Source: Phytopseudomonas flavescens (GTDB lineage: Bacteria; Pseudomonadota; Gammaproteobacteria; Pseudomonadales; Pseudomonadaceae). From it: a stretch of 64,000 bases of DNA. The stretch is from contig NZ_FNDG01000005.1 in the NCBI RefSeq assembly GCF_900100535.1, positions 124,001-188,000 on the forward strand, written 5' to 3'. Positions 21,571-30,681 of the stretch are shown piece by piece. Both the position numbers and the translations under genes were made by a program. The notes beneath the pieces were generated by a model. The model was not told the origin of the DNA. It did not search any database and was given only the letters and a program-made list of their open reading frames with translations. Numbering within the stretch: the stretch's first letter is position 1; the number at the start of each line of letters is the position of its first letter.

Positions 21571-22674
21571 TTACTCCTTCGCCGCCAGGTCTACCGCTCG
21601 GTTGTCTCGATCCACCGGGCGTATCTGCTGTCCGTCCAGCAGCACCTGTACGCCGGCCACCACCACCCAGTCGCTGACCTGCAGGCCCTCCAGCACCGGT
21701 ACCAGCTTTTCACCATAGGGGCCGACCCGCACCGCAGTACGCTTGAGCGTCGAGGTGTGCGGATCGACTACCCAGACGTAGGGCTGCCCCTTTTCGGCGG
21801 TCAGGGCCGAGAGCGGTACGGCCAGCGGCACATCGCCGTTGCGGGCGATGAGCACCCGGGCGCTCTGGCCAAGCTCCACCTGCGCGTCGCGCTGCTGCAG
21901 GGCGATGCGTGCGGCGTAGGTACGCGAACGCGGATCGGCCGCCGGCGACAGCTCACGGATGCGCCCGGCCAGGCGCTCGTCAGGCTGCGACCACAGCTCC
22001 ACGGCGACCTCCTGGCCGATGCCCAGGCTTCCGATCACCTGTTCGGGCAGATCGATCGCCACCTCACGCTCGCCGTCGGCGGCCAGCACGAACACCGTCT
22101 GGCCCGCCGACACCACCTGGCCAACCTCGGCGCGGCGCTGCACGATCACGCCACTCCGTGGCGCCTTGAGCACCGCATAACCGGCCTGGTTGTCGGCGAC
22201 GTTGAGTTCCGCACGCACCTGGCGCAGACGGGCTTCGGCGGCACGGAAGCTGTTCTCGGCGCTATCGGCCTGCGACTTACTGATCATCCCGCGCTGCTGC
22301 AAGGTGCGGTAGCGGTCACGCTCCACGCTGGCCAGTTGCAGAGCCGACTGCGCCGCTTGCAGCTGGGCGCGGGATGCATCCCGTTGCAGGCGCACGTCCT
22401 GCGGATCGAGCTCGGCCAGGGTGGCCTCCTTGTCGACCCGCTGCCCGACCTCGACCAGGCGCCGGGTCACCTTGCCGCCGATGCGGAACGCCAGCTCGGG
22501 CTCCAACCGCGCCCTTATCTCGCCTGGGTAGGAATCCACCAAATCGTGCGCCAGCTGAGGCTGCACCACCATGGCAGGGCGAACGCCCTGCGGCGGCGCC
22601 GGTTCATCGCTGCAGGCGACCAGAAACAGGAAAAGACAGGCAGGCACAACGCGACAGCGTGCAGTGCAGAACAT
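21571..22674 (-). CDS. RND efflux periplasmic adaptor lipoprotein
   Basis: The 367-residue membrane fusion protein has a lipoprotein signal with lipobox LVAC (Cys21), a biotinyl-lipoyl-like hairpin split around a coiled coil (about 90-180, with DPQDVRLQRDASRAQLQAA), and beta-barrel and membrane-proximal domains ending in VLLDGQQIRPVDRD. It links the RND permease to an outer-membrane channel. It is the first gene of the two-gene operon, and its start lies 90 bp from the divergent TetR start, so the shared region holds both promoters and probably the operator. Confidence 0.93.
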   Translation of the reverse strand: MFCTARCRVVPACLFLFLVACSDEPAPPQGVRPAMVVQPQLAHDLVDSYPGEIRARLEPELAFRIGGKVTRRLVEVGQRVDKEATLAELDPQDVRLQRDASRAQLQAAQSALQLASVERDRYRTLQQRGMISKSQADSAENSFRAAEARLRQVRAELNVADNQAGYAVLKAPRSGVIVQRRAEVGQVVSAGQTVFVLAADGEREVAIDLPEQVIGSLGIGQEVAVELWSQPDERLAGRIRELSPAADPRSRTYAARIALQQRDAQVELGQSARVLIARNGDVPLAVPLSALTAEKGQPYVWVVDPHTSTLKRTAVRVGPYGEKLVPVLEGLQVSDWVVVAGVQVLLDGQQIRPVDRDNRAVDLAAKE

Positions 22675-22764
22675 GATGAGCGTCCTTTCAGGGAACTTTT
22701 AATACTTGTACTGCTCGGTATAGTAGAAATAGCGTACCCGCCAGTCCAGTATTAAGATAGCGCC

Positions 22765-23400
22765 ATGCCGAATGCCTCATCGCCGCCCAGCGGCCCCGGT
22801 CGCCCCAAGGATCCCGCCAAGCACCAGGCAATCCTCGATGCCGCCAAATGCCTGTTCCTGCGCCATGGCTACGCCGGCAGCAGCATGGCCGCCATCGCCG
22901 CTCACGCCGGCGTGTCCAAGCTCACCGTGTACAGCCACTTCACCGACAAGGAGACGCTGTTCAGCGCCGCGATCAAGGCCAAGTGCGCAGAACAATTGCC
23001 TGAATTGTTGTTCGAGCTGCCCGAGCATGCCGATGTGGAGGCCGTGCTGTTGAACATCGCCAGCGGCTTCAACCGCCTGATCAACAGCGCCGAATCCGTC
23101 GAACTGCATCGCCTGATGATCAGCCTTGGCGCTCAGGATCCACATCTCTCGAAGGTGTTCTTCGAGGCCGGCCCCCAGCGGCTGCTCGAGGAAATGGAGC
23201 GCCTGTTGAGCAAGGCGGTCCAGCATCGCCACCTGCGCATCGAGTCCGCAGCGGTGGCGGCGGATCAGTTCTTCTCGCTGCTCAAGGGCTGCGCCAATTT
23301 CCGCCTGCTGATCGGCTGCAGCGCCCCCCAGGACGAAGCGCAACAACAGCGGCACGCCGAGGCGGCCGTGCAGACGTTCCTGCGCGCCTACCGGCCCTGA
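22765..23400 (+). CDS. TetR/AcrR-family repressor
   Basis: The 211-residue protein has an N-terminal TetR DNA-binding domain (about residues 18-65, HTH around AGVSKLTVYSHFTDKETLF) and a helical ligand-binding C-terminal part of the AcrR-like kind (LHRLMISLGAQDPHL). It is divergent from the RND adaptor and permease genes, the standard layout for a local repressor of an efflux pump. The intergenic 22675-22764 contains distant half-sites AATACT and AGTATT that could belong to an operator, but I could not define one clearly. Confidence 0.92.
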   Translation: MPNASSPPSGPGRPKDPAKHQAILDAAKCLFLRHGYAGSSMAAIAAHAGVSKLTVYSHFTDKETLFSAAIKAKCAEQLPELLFELPEHADVEAVLLNIASGFNRLINSAESVELHRLMISLGAQDPHLSKVFFEAGPQRLLEEMERLLSKAVQHRHLRIESAAVAADQFFSLLKGCANFRLLIGCSAPQDEAQQQRHAEAAVQTFLRAYRP

Positions 23401-23449
23401 GCACACAGCCGCGCGCCCTGCCCGGCCAGCGCATGCGGGCCACGGCTGG

Positions 23450-25225
23450 CTAGCCGGCCGCAGCCACCAGCCAGTTGCGCAGGTCACTCGGCGACAGGGG
23501 CCGGGCGAAGTAATAGCCCTGCCCTTCGTGGCATCCCCAGCCCCGCAGCAAGTGGTAATGCAGCTCGGTCTCCACGCCTTCGGCCACGACCTTGAGGTTG
23601 AGGTCATGGGCCAGGCTGATCAGCCCCCGCACGATATGCCAGTCGCTGTTGCCGGGGTGGAGGTCTTCGAGCAGCGAACGGTCGAGCTTCACGCTGGTCG
23701 CGGGAATCTGCCGCAGGTAGGTCCAGTTGCTGTAGCCACTGCCGAAGTCATCGATGCCGATGGCCACCCCCAGGCTGCGAAAGCGCTTGAGTTGTTCGCG
23801 CACCGCATCGAAGTCGGTCACCAGCGCACTTTCCGTGAACTCGAGCTCGATGTACTGCGGCGCGACGGCGAACCTCTCGAGCATCTGGTTGAGTTCTTCG
23901 AACAAACGCCCATCGGTCAGGTCCAGCGCCGAGACGTTGAGCGATACCGTCATCGTCAGCCCCTGGGCCTGCCACTCGGCCAACTGGCGGCAGACATGCT
24001 CCACCACCCAGCGGGTGATATGCCGGATCGAAGCGGTGGTCTCGGCCAGCCCGATGAACTCCGCCGGGCTGATTTCACCCAGGCCAGGGTGAGTCCAGCG
24101 CAACAGCGCCTCCACCGCCACGCACTGGTTGCTGGCCAGGTCCACACGTGGCTGGTAGACCAGCCGCAACTGGTCGGGCGCGATCAGCGCCGACTCGATG
24201 GCATTGAGCAACACCGTGCTGCGCCGCAGGCTCGAGTCGATCACCGGGTCGTAATAAAGCCATCGGTGCTCATCGCGGCGCGCTGCATCGGTGATGCTGG
24301 CCATCAGGCGAAAGCTGTCGACCGGTACGTCCGTGTCGGGGCCCATCTTCAGTACGCTGATGCCGACATCGGCGAACACCGGTATGTTTTCGCTGTGCAG
24401 TGGCTTGGCCATCGCCTCGGTGATGCGCTCGAGCAGCGCCGGCAGGGCCAGGGCGGACGAGCGTTCGATCATGGTGGCAAAGCTCAGGGTGCTGGATCGG
24501 TAGAGCTGCGTCCCTTCCGGCAACACCTGCAGCAGCACCTCTTTGACCGCCAGCATGAAGTTGACGAAGAAGTGCAGGCCCAGCGCCTTGACCAATCGAT
24601 CCATGCCCAGCGCCGACAGTGGCTCGATGAGGATGGCAACCCGCTCGGTCTGCGCCAGCTCGTTGCTGTGAATGTCCATCTCGAAACGCTGGCGGTTCGG
24701 CAGCCCGGTCATCGGGTCGAAGAAATGCTGTCGATGGATCGACTGCAGGTGAGCCACCACCACCGCGGCCGCATCCTGCAAAAGTCGTTTGTCCCCGTCG
24801 CTCATTGGCAGCCGTACATCGCTGTCGAGTATGCACAGGCTACCCAGCGCGAGACCGGGCTGGATCACCAACGGGGCACCGGCGTAGTAGCGCACGAACG
24901 GCGCGCCGCGCACCAGCGGGTTCTCGGTGAAGCGGGGATCCTGCAGCGTGTCACACACTTCCAGCACGGACGCGTCCGCCAGGCCGTGGGCGCAAAACGA
25001 GAACTCACGGGGAGTGCGTTGCAGCTCGAAGCCGACCTGAGCCTTGAAGACCTGATAATGACGGTCGACGACGCTGACCAGCGCGGTGGGCACTCCGAAA
25101 TGGGCCGAGATCATCGACACGACACGGTTGAGAACCGGATCAGAACCGTTTTTCAGATCCGCAGTCAGTCGATCCACCTCGGCCAGGCGCATCGGCTCGT
25201 CGACGGGTGAAGTGAAGTTGCGCAT
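23450..25225 (-). CDS. GAF - degenerate GGDEF - EAL cyclic di-GMP phosphodiesterase
   Basis: The 591-residue protein has a GAF domain (about 25-170, with SFCAHGLAD and GAPLVIQPGLALGSLCILD), a GGDEF-fold domain (about 175-330) and an EAL domain (about 345-590). The GGDEF signature is lost: where RxGGDEF should stand the sequence reads YRSSTLSFAT. The EAL domain keeps EALLRW, LNVSALDL, DDFGSGYSN and KLDRSLL, so it should hydrolyse cyclic di-GMP, with GAF and the dead GGDEF as likely regulators. I chose the ATG at 25225, with AGGAG eight bases upstream. It is divergent from a hybrid sensor kinase. Confidence 0.9.
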   Translation of the reverse strand: MRNFTSPVDEPMRLAEVDRLTADLKNGSDPVLNRVVSMISAHFGVPTALVSVVDRHYQVFKAQVGFELQRTPREFSFCAHGLADASVLEVCDTLQDPRFTENPLVRGAPFVRYYAGAPLVIQPGLALGSLCILDSDVRLPMSDGDKRLLQDAAAVVVAHLQSIHRQHFFDPMTGLPNRQRFEMDIHSNELAQTERVAILIEPLSALGMDRLVKALGLHFFVNFMLAVKEVLLQVLPEGTQLYRSSTLSFATMIERSSALALPALLERITEAMAKPLHSENIPVFADVGISVLKMGPDTDVPVDSFRLMASITDAARRDEHRWLYYDPVIDSSLRRSTVLLNAIESALIAPDQLRLVYQPRVDLASNQCVAVEALLRWTHPGLGEISPAEFIGLAETTASIRHITRWVVEHVCRQLAEWQAQGLTMTVSLNVSALDLTDGRLFEELNQMLERFAVAPQYIELEFTESALVTDFDAVREQLKRFRSLGVAIGIDDFGSGYSNWTYLRQIPATSVKLDRSLLEDLHPGNSDWHIVRGLISLAHDLNLKVVAEGVETELHYHLLRGWGCHEGQGYYFARPLSPSDLRNWLVAAAG

Positions 25226-25457
25226 GCCGCGCTCCTGATGCGAGTCTTTGTCGGTAATGCGAAAACCGCTGTTCACTGATGCGCCAAGTTTGCCGATACT
25301 AGCTCCCAGCATAGCAACCTTCTGGCTTGGGAGCCGAGCCGCTGAACCCCATGCCAGAGGTGCTGCGAAGAATACGATAGACCTTGCGATTTCCAGCATC
25401 GGTTAAAGCACAGCGCAAGTCTAGCCGATATGCTTTACGCATTGCTGGGGGGGCGCC

Positions 25458-27446
25458 ATGCCCGGCAATGGCTCGCGCCCCCGGAATCCCACGACCCCGT
25501 TCGCTCGGCTTGCGCCGCTGGAGTGCTGCTTGACTCGTTTCCCATCCTGGATAACCGGCCCCGTCCGCCGCCTGGCAAACAGACGCCTGGGACGCCCCGC
25601 TCGCTACGCGGGCGCGGTGATCTTGGTGGTCCTGTGCTGTGCCTTGCGGGCGCAGCTACCCAGCACCGCCCTGCCCTATCTGTTTTTCATCCCGGGCCTG
25701 ATGGTCTGCGGCTTCAGCTTCGGCGTCGGCCCCTCGATACTCGGTTGTACGCTCGCGGTGCTGGCCGCGCAGTACTTCTTCATCGGCCCGCTCGGCTTCG
25801 AAAGCGACCTCACCAGTTGGATCAACAGTGTCAGCTTCGGCCTGGTCACCTTCGCGATGGCGGCCGTCTGTGCGCTGTTCAGAAAAAACCTGGACACCCT
25901 CAACAGCCTCAACCAGCACCTCGAAGAAGAGGTCGAACGGCGCACCCAGGAGCGCGACGGCATCTGGAGCGTTTCTCCCGACCTGATCTGTACGCTGTCG
26001 GCGAGCGGCGAACTGCTGGCGATGAACCCGGCCTGGCAGGTGGAGACCGGTTGGAGCGAGGAGGAGCTCAAGGCGGGGGTGTTTTCCCGATTGATCGGCC
26101 CTGAGCAGCTGTCCGAGGCGCTGGGGCGCCTGAACCGGCAGCCGATCATCGAACTCGATACGCAAGGGGTGCGCAGCGATGGCCAGCAGTTGCACCTGAA
26201 CTGGCGGATCGCTTGCCGGCCGGGACAACTGCTCGCCGTGGCCCGCGATATCACCCTGTTCAAGGAGCGCCAGGATGCCCTCGAGCAGGTTCGCTCACAG
26301 CTGCAGCAGAGCCAGAAGATGGAAGCCATCGGCCAGTTGACCGGTGGCCTTGCCCATGACTTCAACAACCTGCTCACGGTGATCAGTGGCAGCCTGGAAA
26401 TGCTCCAGCAGCGGGTGACCGAAGGTCGCTCAGGAGAGTTGCAACGTTACCTGACACTGGCGCAGACCGCCTCGGAACGGGCCGCCTCCTTGACCCACCG
26501 CCTGCTGGCGTACGCCAGGCGCCAGCCCCTGACGAGCAAGGTGGTCGACCCTGCCCGGCTGATTCTGGAAATGAAGGAATTGATCAGCCGGACGCTGACC
26601 CCGCGTATCGAACTGCAACTGCTGGCACCGGAAAAACCGGTTCTCTGTCAGTGCGACCCACACCAGCTGGAAAACGCGATCCTGAATCTGTGCATCAATG
26701 CCCGGGACGCGATGCCCCTTGGCGGCCACCTGCAGTTGGAGGTCAGCCTGACCCACATCGATAGCGGCAAGGGCAAGCCCGGCCTGAGCGCCGGAGACTA
26801 TGTGCTGATCCGTGTCAGGGACACCGGCAGCGGCATGCCCGCCAGCGTGGTGGAGCGGGCCTTCGACCCGTTCTTCACCACCAAGCCGCTGGGATCGGGC
26901 ACCGGGCTGGGGCTGTCGATGGTCTACGGTTTCGCCCGGCAATCGGCGGGCGAGGCGCAGATTAGCTCGCAGGTCAGCAAGGGCACCACGGTGAGCCTGC
27001 TGCTACCGGCTCATCCGGGGGAAATGCCATCCCCTTCCCCGAGCGCAGCGCCCGCCAGGCAAGCGCCCGCCCGTTCCCAAGGGACGGTGATGATCGTCGA
27101 CGACGAGGCCGCCATCCGTGACCTGGCCAGTGAAACGCTGACCGACGTCGGCTTCCATGTCATCAAGGCCGCCACCGCCGCCGATGCGCTGCAGCGCCTG
27201 GACAGCCTCGCCGATCTGGATCTGCTGGTGACCGACATTGGCCTGGCTGGCGTCACTGGAGGCGATGCGCTGGCCAGGGCGGCCGTCGAGGCAAACCCTG
27301 GGCTGAAGGTCCTGTTCATTTCCGGCTTCTCGGAGAGCGCGGCGCCCACGGCATCCTTCCAGGAAGGCCAGGCGCGGTTGCTGTTCAAGCCTTTCTCCAT
27401 GGGCGAGTTCAAGGCCACCGTCGAGCAACTGCTCGAGTCACGCTGA
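25458..27446 (+). CDS. Membrane hybrid sensor histidine kinase (DUF4118-PAS-HisKA-HATPase-REC)
   Basis: The 662-residue protein has a DUF4118/KdpD-like group of membrane helices (about residues 48-140), a coiled coil, a PAS domain (about 165-270) and a HisKA dimerisation region with phospho-acceptor His in TGGLAHDFNNLLTVI. The HATPase domain follows (NAILNLCINARDAM, DTGSGM, GSGTGLGLS), then a C-terminal receiver with acceptor Asp in LLVTDIGLAG. This is a FixL/RcsC-like phosphorelay protein with no cognate regulator beside it. ATG 25458 follows a run of G that could serve as ribosome site; a start further in is possible. The signal is unknown. Confidence 0.88.
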   Translation: MPGNGSRPRNPTTPFARLAPLECCLTRFPSWITGPVRRLANRRLGRPARYAGAVILVVLCCALRAQLPSTALPYLFFIPGLMVCGFSFGVGPSILGCTLAVLAAQYFFIGPLGFESDLTSWINSVSFGLVTFAMAAVCALFRKNLDTLNSLNQHLEEEVERRTQERDGIWSVSPDLICTLSASGELLAMNPAWQVETGWSEEELKAGVFSRLIGPEQLSEALGRLNRQPIIELDTQGVRSDGQQLHLNWRIACRPGQLLAVARDITLFKERQDALEQVRSQLQQSQKMEAIGQLTGGLAHDFNNLLTVISGSLEMLQQRVTEGRSGELQRYLTLAQTASERAASLTHRLLAYARRQPLTSKVVDPARLILEMKELISRTLTPRIELQLLAPEKPVLCQCDPHQLENAILNLCINARDAMPLGGHLQLEVSLTHIDSGKGKPGLSAGDYVLIRVRDTGSGMPASVVERAFDPFFTTKPLGSGTGLGLSMVYGFARQSAGEAQISSQVSKGTTVSLLLPAHPGEMPSPSPSAAPARQAPARSQGTVMIVDDEAAIRDLASETLTDVGFHVIKAATAADALQRLDSLADLDLLVTDIGLAGVTGGDALARAAVEANPGLKVLFISGFSESAAPTASFQEGQARLLFKPFSMGEFKATVEQLLESR

Positions 27447-27533
27447 TCCCTGCCGCAGGCAGTTTGCCGCGCACAGAACCAGAGCCGTCATGGGACGACG
27501 GCCTATCCCCGCGGACGCGGGCTCACGCTCCCC

Positions 27534-28390
27534 GGCAAAAAAGCCCTGGGCGTACCGCCGGAAATAGGCTGTATTCAAGGTATTTTTGAGCGACAGCGTC
27601 GGTACGGCTGTGCGATCCATGAAAGCCGCCAAAAGAAGGCGCTCGAAGAACGCGTTCCGGGAATGGCTCTGAACGTGATTGTGGACTACGGCACATTCCA
27701 CGATGCGCGTCTCGATAATCAGCTGGCGACGGATTCGTTGGTTCCCGATGACGTGCAGTTGCAGACCCTGCACGACTACCCGCGCTGGAAACAGGAGGGC
27801 GCGCTGGCGCGCTACTAAACCTGCCGGCCGGGACAAGATCTAGCCTCCCTTTCGCGACCCGCGAGGGGCATGGGCCGGCGTATTCGTCGATGCGTTCGGC
27901 AATGTCGTGAACACCACCCTCGTCGAGAAGAAGGCATGGCTCCGTGAAGCGAAGGAGTACCTGCGTGCGGGCCTGAAAGGAAAAACGTGGCGACCTGTCC
28001 GAACGACGATGACACGGTGCTCTTCTGGCTCAAGCAGATCGCCGATCGATAGGGCTGGGACTACCTGGCCAGTTTCGCTGCCCAGCGGCGTGAAACGTCA
28101 ACAGGCCCTAGGCCAAGCACTCCGAGGCGGCGAAGCTTTATTTGAACTGGCGGCTGGATAAGCAGACCCAGTCGATGCTCTGGTACATGTGGCCGGCGCG
28201 AACCAACGTGGCCCCACCCAACGCTACAGGCACACCTGGGAGTATGAAAACGCCGATTTGCCAGCCTTCGTCGACTTCATGGAAGAGCACGCGGCGGTGG
28301 AACGCTTCCACGCTCAGGTAGGCCTTTATCGGAGTGAGGACAAAGGCGACCCCTATCCCGCCTGGCTGGGCGTCCATCCGCGCCACGCCT
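27534..28390 (+). pseudogene. Decayed coding sequence of unknown family
   Basis: Five protein-like pieces follow one another on the top strand in frames that keep changing. They include ERVPGMALNVIVDYGTFHDA (about 27645-27704, ending at TAA 27816), WAGVFVDAFGNVVNTTLVEK (from 27874), NDDDTVLFWLKQIADR (ending at TAG 28050), KLYLNWRLDKQTQSMLWYMW (from 28133) and DFMEEHAAVERFHAQVGLYR (from about 28270). They read like parts of one protein broken by at least four frameshifts and a nonsense codon. I do not recognise the family. It occupies the gap of about 1 kb between the sensor kinase and the molybdenum hydroxylase operon. Confidence 0.55.
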
Positions 28391-28485
28391 CGCCGCATTG
28401 GCAGGCCACAGGGGCTCGCCGAGCAGGGCCTGCCAGCGTGTGGCGCACCCACGGCCCCGACAGTCGAGCGGGGCCGTGTCGAGGG

Positions 28486-30681
28486 TCAAAGCAACTTGTC
28501 GAGGGTGATCGGCAATTGGCGAATACGCTTGCCGGTGGCGTGATAGACCGCATTGGCCACTGCCGCGGCGACGCCGACGATGCCGATCTCACCGACGCCC
28601 TTGGAGCCCAGCGGGTTGACGATCTGGTCATCCTCCTCGACGAAGATCACCTCGATATCGCCGATGTCCGCATGCACCGGCAGATGATAGTCGGCCAGGT
28701 TGTGGTTCATGCAGCGCCCCAGTTGGTGATCGATCATCGCCTCTTCGTGCAGGGCCATGCCGATGCCCCAGACCACGCCGCCGAGAATCTGGCTACGGGC
28801 GGTCTTGGCATTGATCACCCGACCTGCGGCAATCACGCTGACCACCCGGGTAACTCGCACCGAGCCCAGGGCCTCGTCCACCTCGACCTCGACGAACACT
28901 GCCGAGTGGGTAGCGCTGGCGTAGCGCTCGCGCTGTTTGCCCGGCTGTGCCTGCACCTCCACTTCCAGGCTGCCATGGCGAGCCAGCAACGTAGCGAGTG
29001 CGACCGAGCGGCCTGCGTCGTCGCCCTGCTGAACGCGGTCACCCACGAAGCGCAACGCGCTGGCATCGGTGAACGGCGCCCCCGGCAGTTGCCGTGCCGC
29101 ATCACAGAGCTGCTCGGCCAGCGCCAGGCAGGCCTCGCGTACCGCGCTGCCAACCGACGACACAGTGAAAGAACCGCCCTGCAGTGGCGCCTTTGGCAGG
29201 TTGGAATCACCGAGCCGGAACTCGACGTGGGCGGGGTCCATACCGAGAACATCGGCGGCGATCTGGGTCATCACCGTGGCGGTACCAGGGCCAATATCGC
29301 AGGTCGCGCTGGCGACGATCAGACGACCATCGGCGGTCAGCGTGGCGCGGGCACTGGCCGGCATCTGCATGGCTTCCCACACGCCGGTGGCCATGCCGTA
29401 GCCGATCAGTTGATCACCCACGCGCATGCTGCGCGGTTGCGGGCTGCGCTTGCTCCAGCCGAAAGCATCCGCCCCTTGCTGATAGCAGGCGCGCAGCTCC
29501 TTGCTGGAATAGGGCTTGCCTTCGTTCTGGTTGGTTTCGGCATAGTTGGCCAGGCGCAGCTGCACGGGGTCGACGCCGGTCGCCCAGGCCAGCTCGTCCA
29601 TCGCCGACTCCAGGGCGAACAGCCCCGTCGCGGCGCCCGGTGCGCGCATGTCCAGCGGGGTGTACACGTCCAGTGGCGCCAGACGGTAGGCCAGGCGCAG
29701 GTGGTCGCAGTGGTAGAGCATGCCCGACCACTCGGCGACGTGTTCGGTGAAGTCCTCGAAGCGCGAGGTCTGGCCGATCACCTCTTGCACCAGCCCCTGC
29801 AGCCTGCCGTCGGCCGTGGCACCCAGCTGCAGGCGCTGCACGGTGCGTGGGCGGTAGCCGAAGGTGAACATCTGCTGACGGGTGAGCGTGACGCGCACCG
29901 ATTGCTGCAACTGCAGCGCCGCCATGGCGGCCAGCGGCAGCTGGTATTGCGGGCGCAACCCCGAGCCGAAGGCGCCGCCTACGAAGGACGATAGAATGCG
30001 TACCCGCGCCGGGTCGAGCTTGAGTACGCTGGCCAGGTACTGCTGGCTGTTCTGCGGCCCCTGAGTCTTGTCATGCACCAGCAGGCTGCCGTCGGCCTGG
30101 TAGATCACCGTCGAGGCATGGGGCTCCATCGGGTGGTGGTATTCGTTCGGCAACTCGTATTCGAGTTCCAGGCGTACCGGCGCCCCGGCAATGACCCCAT
30201 CGGCGTCACCGCGCCGCTCCGGCAGTTCGGCTGGCGCGGCATGGGCACTGTCCAGGGCCTGCAGCAAATCCGTGGCATGAGGCTGCTGCTGGTACTCGAT
30301 GCGCACCAGGGAAGCGGCATGGCGAGCGAGCTCCAGGCTATCGGCGACCACCAGTGCCACCGGCTGGCCGCTGTAGCGCACGCGTGCATTGAACAAGGGG
30401 CGAAACGGCGAGCCATCGGCCGCATCGTCGTCCTCATAGCTCTCATCGTCCTGCGCCATTGGCGGACGATCTTCGTGGCTGAGCACCCGTTTCACGCCCG
30501 GCAGGGCCAGCGCGGCCGAGGTATCGATGCGGATGATGCGGCCCCGGGCGATCACGCTGCAGATCACGCTACCGTGCAACAGACCATCGCTGGGGTATTC
30601 AGCCGCATAACGGGCCTGGCCGCTGACCTTCAGCGGGCCGTCGACACGGTCGAGGGGTTTGCCGAGTGCAGGCGCGTTCAT
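28486..30681 (-). CDS. Molybdenum hydroxylase large subunit (PaoC/xanthine dehydrogenase-like)
   Basis: The 731-residue subunit binds the molybdopterin cytosine dinucleotide cofactor. It has the small aldehyde-oxidase alpha/beta hammerhead at the N-terminus (ALGKPLDRVDGPLKVSGQAR), the FVGGAFGSG glycine loop near the Mo site, and a C-terminal KGVGEIGIVG with the conserved catalytic Glu. Length and architecture are those of E. coli PaoC (732 residues), part of a heterotrimeric aldehyde oxidoreductase. Its start overlaps the FAD-subunit stop by 4 bp. The likely reaction is oxidation of aromatic or other aldehydes, or hydroxylation of an N-heterocycle; the sequence alone does not decide. Confidence 0.93.
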   Translation of the reverse strand: MNAPALGKPLDRVDGPLKVSGQARYAAEYPSDGLLHGSVICSVIARGRIIRIDTSAALALPGVKRVLSHEDRPPMAQDDESYEDDDAADGSPFRPLFNARVRYSGQPVALVVADSLELARHAASLVRIEYQQQPHATDLLQALDSAHAAPAELPERRGDADGVIAGAPVRLELEYELPNEYHHPMEPHASTVIYQADGSLLVHDKTQGPQNSQQYLASVLKLDPARVRILSSFVGGAFGSGLRPQYQLPLAAMAALQLQQSVRVTLTRQQMFTFGYRPRTVQRLQLGATADGRLQGLVQEVIGQTSRFEDFTEHVAEWSGMLYHCDHLRLAYRLAPLDVYTPLDMRAPGAATGLFALESAMDELAWATGVDPVQLRLANYAETNQNEGKPYSSKELRACYQQGADAFGWSKRSPQPRSMRVGDQLIGYGMATGVWEAMQMPASARATLTADGRLIVASATCDIGPGTATVMTQIAADVLGMDPAHVEFRLGDSNLPKAPLQGGSFTVSSVGSAVREACLALAEQLCDAARQLPGAPFTDASALRFVGDRVQQGDDAGRSVALATLLARHGSLEVEVQAQPGKQRERYASATHSAVFVEVEVDEALGSVRVTRVVSVIAAGRVINAKTARSQILGGVVWGIGMALHEEAMIDHQLGRCMNHNLADYHLPVHADIGDIEVIFVEEDDQIVNPLGSKGVGEIGIVGVAAAVANAVYHATGKRIRQLPITLDKLL

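Noticed and set aside
19147..22755. 1202-codon plus-strand frame across the RND genes
   Set aside because: Lies opposite the permease and adaptor, which have clear motifs; the His/Gln-rich translation is typical of shadow frames.
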